From Arachis hypogaea (taxonomy: Eukaryota; Streptophyta; Magnoliopsida; Fabales; Fabaceae), in assembly GCF_003086295.3 (NCBI RefSeq), contig NC_092043.1, positions 51,364,598 to 51,428,597 of the forward strand: 64,000 nt of DNA, in the 5' to 3' direction. The position numbers and the translations under genes were made by a program. Below the pieces are notes generated by a model, which had not been told where the DNA came from, made no database searches, and saw only the letters and a program-made list of their open reading frames with translations. Shown piece after piece: positions 60,657 to 64,000 of the stretch (position 1 is the stretch's first letter; every line of letters starts with the position of its first letter).

Positions 60657-61232
60657 AGGAAAAAGGTGCCGTGGCCCGTGGGTGCACAAAGTTTGGAATC
60701 TTTCGGTCCTAGAGGTCAACCAGTTTCATAGACTTTAATTTAAGCCTGAGAGAGATTTTAATTTAAGAGTATATATCTTCATAGATTTTTAAAAAAATTT
60801 ATATTAAATATTTTTGTTTCCAAAAAAAATTATTATATTAAAATTTTTAAATTTTATAAAATAGCATATATAAATTTTTATCGTAATCAAATTTGTTATT
60901 TTTGTTTGAACAAATAAATTTTTAAAAATATAATATAAAAATTTATATATTTTATTTTTATAATATTTAACAATTTTTGTATAATAAAAATTTTTTGAAA
61001 ACAAAAATGCTCGATACAGAATTTTTTAAGAAACTATTTGAATATATATTTTTAATTTAATTAAACTAAGATTAATATTAAAACGTACAAGTCAATTGTA
61101 ACTTTAGATGATTAAAGTTTGCTCTTCATAATGCTTGGGGCTGCCGCTTGGTCGGTTTAGGGTTACTTAAACACATTTAATATTATGTATCTGACAAATA
61201 ATTTGACGGGGATTGGCACGTTCAACTTTTTA

Positions 61233-61300
<68 letters not shown>

Positions 61301-61389
61301 TAAATAAATTATTTGGCTTACGTAATTCCTCTAAATAGTTTTAGTCTTAAACTCATGTGTTTTAATTAATATATAAATTATTGTATTTT
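60657..61389. other. Intergenic with (TA)n
   Basis: AT-rich, with a (TA)n array of about 32 units at 61233-61297. Confidence 0.5.
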
Positions 61390-61735
61390 GGGACGATTTA
61401 TGTATGAATTGTATAGTTGAAAAAGGTATAAATTGTCTCAATTCCTTGTGTGTTAGAAGAAATAAATAAATTGTCCTAGACTAAGATGGTTAATGCCTTT
61501 TAACCTAAAACCCTTTATCCTGACACAATTTACGTGCTGCTTCCTAATCCTCTATCTCCTAGCACAATTTACGTGCGAGTCCAATCCCACAATACCCTAG
61601 CACGATTTACGTGAAATTTTTTATCCCTCAATACCCTAGGACGAGTTATGTGTTACTAAGACAAGGCACGTTAGTTTGGGACGATTTACGTGCAAAAATA
61701 CAATACCCGATATCATGAAACAATTCATGTGCTGG
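61390..61735. repeat. 39-bp-period repeat array in the 5' region of a MULE
   Basis: ACRATTTACGTG-type motifs start at 61524, 61564, 61602, 61641, 61681 and 61720, a spacing of 38-40 bp, with CAATACCCTAG-type spacers. A weaker copy (ACGATTTATGT) lies at 61393. The array directly precedes the MULE gene. Confidence 0.82.
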
Positions 61736-61742
61736 AAGAGCC

Positions 61743-61750
61743 TATAAATA
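61743..61750 (+). promoter_or_regulatory. TATA box of the MULE transposase gene
   Basis: TATAAATA 51 bp before the ATG at 61801, directly after the repeat array. Confidence 0.6.
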
Positions 61751-61800
61751 CAAGAGGATGATCTGTGTGGAGCCATATTTCAGCTGAGGGTTGCGGGAAG

Positions 61801-62776
61801 ATGGTTGAGAGTGTGTTTTTGTTAGTTCATCATCGGAGCAAGATCTATAAAAATACAAGTGAGGGTGTAACGTTCAATAGCAAAAAACAGGTTGGAGTGT
61901 TCATAAATCCATCAACGAGTTTAGATTTTTTGCGAAATAGCATATTACAAAAGTTAGGTAAGTGCGGTAAAAAGCTTGTGAAGCATATGTTCTTTAGGAT
62001 CCCTATCTCACTTAGGCAAGGTTATGTACAGTTTGAAAAATATGATATGCTAGGCGATGACAACATTCGTGTTATATTTTACAGTCAATCCAGATTTTCA
62101 GATTTGGGAGCTATGGAGTTGTTCGCGAGAATGGCTGATGTGGAGGGTAGCTCCGGTGGATCTGCTCCAAATCCGCCCACCGTCGGAGTAGATGGTGCTT
62201 CAAGTGCCATTCCAACCCGTCAGACGTTGCCGCCCACGTTTCATCTCCATCATTTGCAGCCCAACTGCCTATTCATGCCGATGATGGAGATTACCTGGTG
62301 ATGTGCGTACCTTCGAAGAGCTTGTGGCGGCAATAAGAGGGGGACCAGTATTGGATGGTGCAATTACGTTCATGGAGGTCAAGGATAGGGATCCACTTGC
62401 TGAGGTCATAGGCGATGATGATTCAGATTCAGAACCACCCGTTATTGGTGATGAATCTGACGGTGAGGATGACACAAGATTAGTTGGGAGATCGCAAGGC
62501 CAATCAAGTTCTCAGACACAACAGTACCCTCCACACTTTTCTACATTGGATCTTGAGGCGATGAATCAACTAGCATTTCCAGGTCAACAAATGTCAACTA
62601 TTCACAGAGACGAGCACATTATGCATGGGACAAAGGAGTTTGAGGTCCGGCAGCGGCTCCAGAGTAAGGAGAAGGCAGTGTTGACAGTGAAGAGTTATAA
62701 TATTCGTCGTGGTGTTCAGTATAAGGTGTTTGAGTCGTACCAGTTGAAGTATCACGGGAAGTGCGTTCAGTTATAA
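61801..62776 (+). pseudogene. MULE transposase, N-terminal part only, frameshifted
   Basis: From ATG 61801 the protein begins MVESVFLLVHHRSKIYKNTS with EGVTFNSKKQVGVFINPSTS. It continues with an acidic/Ser-rich linker, then (in another frame from about 62303) DLEAMNQLAFPG and the MuDR DNA-binding block EVRQRLQSKEKAVLTVKSYN, and ends at QLKYHGKCVQL (62776). This is the usual N-terminal half of legume MuDR-type transposases. The frame changes near 62300, and the DDE catalytic domain and SWIM finger are absent. Immediately to the right the sequence reads as a mobile-domain gene on the other strand. The in-frame ATG at 61765 lies before the family start and is not used. The copy is inactive. Confidence 0.82.
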
Positions 62777-63732
62777 TATTCTTTACATTCTGATTGGAAA
62801 CTCTGCAGAGACACCTATATAACCAAGACAACGTGGCCAAACACCTGCTATACCTACCGGGTCCGTCGAGATCTACAACATACGGGAGCCAGCCTAAGTG
62901 AACTCTAGCACCAGACTTGTTGCCAAAAAGTATCGTGGACAATAACATCATGATCTAACCACACGCATAGACCTGTACGTCGGCTCTGTAGTATCAGTCG
63001 GCATGACTCTGAACCTATTTTGAAACCAGCCATACGACACGGTGAACTCATCGATACAGTCCTCAGGAGGAAGTCCACCGAACAACTCTTCAAACCACTG
63101 CCACGCAGGCTTTCCACCCTCCATCAACTGCTCAAATTCACTGAGACAACCACTAACTGGAAATCCATCAACAGGGAGGCCGAACTGATATGCCACATCC
63201 TGTAAAGTAACAGTGCACTCCCTACATGGCACGTGAAAAGTGTGAGTCTCTGGACGCCATCGCTCAACAAAGGCACTAACCATTGGCTCATCTAGCTTAT
63301 ACTAATAATCATTTAGCCTAGCAACATGTAGCAATCCGGCGCTATCTAGGTAAGGCATAGTACGGTCATGCAATATCATCTTTTTGTGCCTACGGATGCT
63401 CCATACACACCGGGTTGGCTGATAATAGAATAACAAGCACAGTCACAACTCAACATCGCATAACAACCAAAAACATGTATCAGAATTCAACCTCACCCCT
63501 AAACCAAACAAGAACCATACCAATCCTAAACATGTTAAGCTTAAGGTTTTACAAATTTCTAACACAACAAGCTTTTTTTTCCCAAAAAAACTCACATTAT
63601 TATAACTAAACACATCAACGTCATTGACTATATCAGTTGTAAACCAAATTAACCACTAACTTCTTCGTCGATAAAACCTGCCACATGCGTGATGCCATTC
63701 AATCGGTACATGTCACATTCGTTCCTCGCCAT
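62770..63732 (-). pseudogene. Plant mobile domain (PMD, MAIN-like) gene, truncated and broken
   Basis: Exon 1 (63661-63732) starts MARNECDMYRLNGITHVAG and ends at a GT donor. Exon 2 starts at 63418 (PTRCVWSIRRHKKM) after an AG. It carries the core PMD phrases SAFVERWRPETHTFHVPCR, CTVTLQDVAYQFGLPVDG, PAWQWFEELFGG, LPYVVDLDGPGRYS and LSWLYRCLCRVSNQNV. A TAG interrupts at 63302-63304, and a one-base shift occurs near 62955. The coding homology stops near 62770, where the MULE transposase fragment begins on the other strand. PMD genes occur both as host silencing factors (MAIN/MAIL1) and as cargo of MULEs; this copy looks like transposon cargo. Confidence 0.82.
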
Positions 63733-64000
63733 CTTGCATCACCCCTCAACGCCACCAAACCAACCTTCAACCGTCTCCAACCCAACCTTCCACCGCCGCC
63801 CTTATCACCTCAATCCTCCGTCGTGGGCCACCGTCAACGCCGTGCACCGGAGGCCACCCCTTTCGCCGCCTAACCAACCCTCCATCGCGCCGACTTTCCT
63901 CCACTACACCCTTCCTTCACTTTTTGGCCGTGGCTCTCCTCCACTCAAGTAAGTTCCTCGCCGCTAATGGGGTCTCACGAATGAGACATTACTCGTGGGA
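63733..64000. other. Right edge, upstream of the PMD exon
   Basis: C-rich on the plus strand, with short proline-rich open frames and no domain. Probably the leader or flank of the PMD-bearing element. Confidence 0.35.

Overview
The window is plant nuclear DNA: AT-rich, with short introns bounded by GT/AG, plant-only gene families and dense nested transposons. The proteins and repeats look legume-like, and a peanut relative (Arachis) is my best guess. That guess rests on family resemblance recalled from memory, not on a search.

Host genes. Four look functional: an alpha-expansin (30311-31215, +), a single-exon conserved protein I cannot name (41886-43091, +), the photosystem I antenna gene LHCA4 (48160-48996, +) and a two-exon CDF-type Dof transcription factor (55231-57006, -). 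A fifth locus (4779-7734, -) is a nine-exon copy of the 26S proteasome ATPase RPT6. It keeps all its splice sites but has four single-base frameshifts, so I call it a pseudogene.

Mobile DNA, left to right. A Ty1/copia gag relic (1-476, -) lies beside a 3.6-kb Mutator-like element (MULE, 557-4174) with ~195-bp inverted repeats and a 10-bp target duplication. That MULE carries two convergent genes, a GRF-finger/membrane-anchor gene and a PB1-like transposase-derived gene, but no transposase core. A full-length Ty3/gypsy Tat-lineage element (10873-19531) has 479-bp LTRs, a 5-bp target duplication, two RNase H domains and a spliced antisense gene. Its LTRs differ at only four positions, yet its single reading frame holds eleven internal stops. 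An older Tat relic (22080-28793, -) is split by an hAT-like element (24203-26055). From 28 to 38 kb come MITEs, a SINE inside a larger inverted repeat, a small MULE-like element and an LTR-related relic with CG-alternating repeats. Two related hAT-like elements (39271-41447 and 43545-45170) bracket the unnamed gene. Further on are a 600-bp hAT-like element (45257-45856), a long-TIR MULE (45936-47325), a collapsed short-LTR copia (50265-50986), a 944-bp foldback (57470-58413) and another MITE (58457-58820). The right end (61390-63732) is a broken MULE transposase gene facing a broken plant-mobile-domain gene. It is preceded by a 39-bp-period array of ACGTG-type motifs.

No operons, CRISPR arrays or tRNA/rRNA genes were seen. 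Nothing suggests that the host genes act in a shared pathway; their common feature is that they sit as islands among transposons. The most unusual items are the MULE gene pair, the mutation pattern of the Tat element, and the 39-bp array with the MULE/mobile-domain junction.
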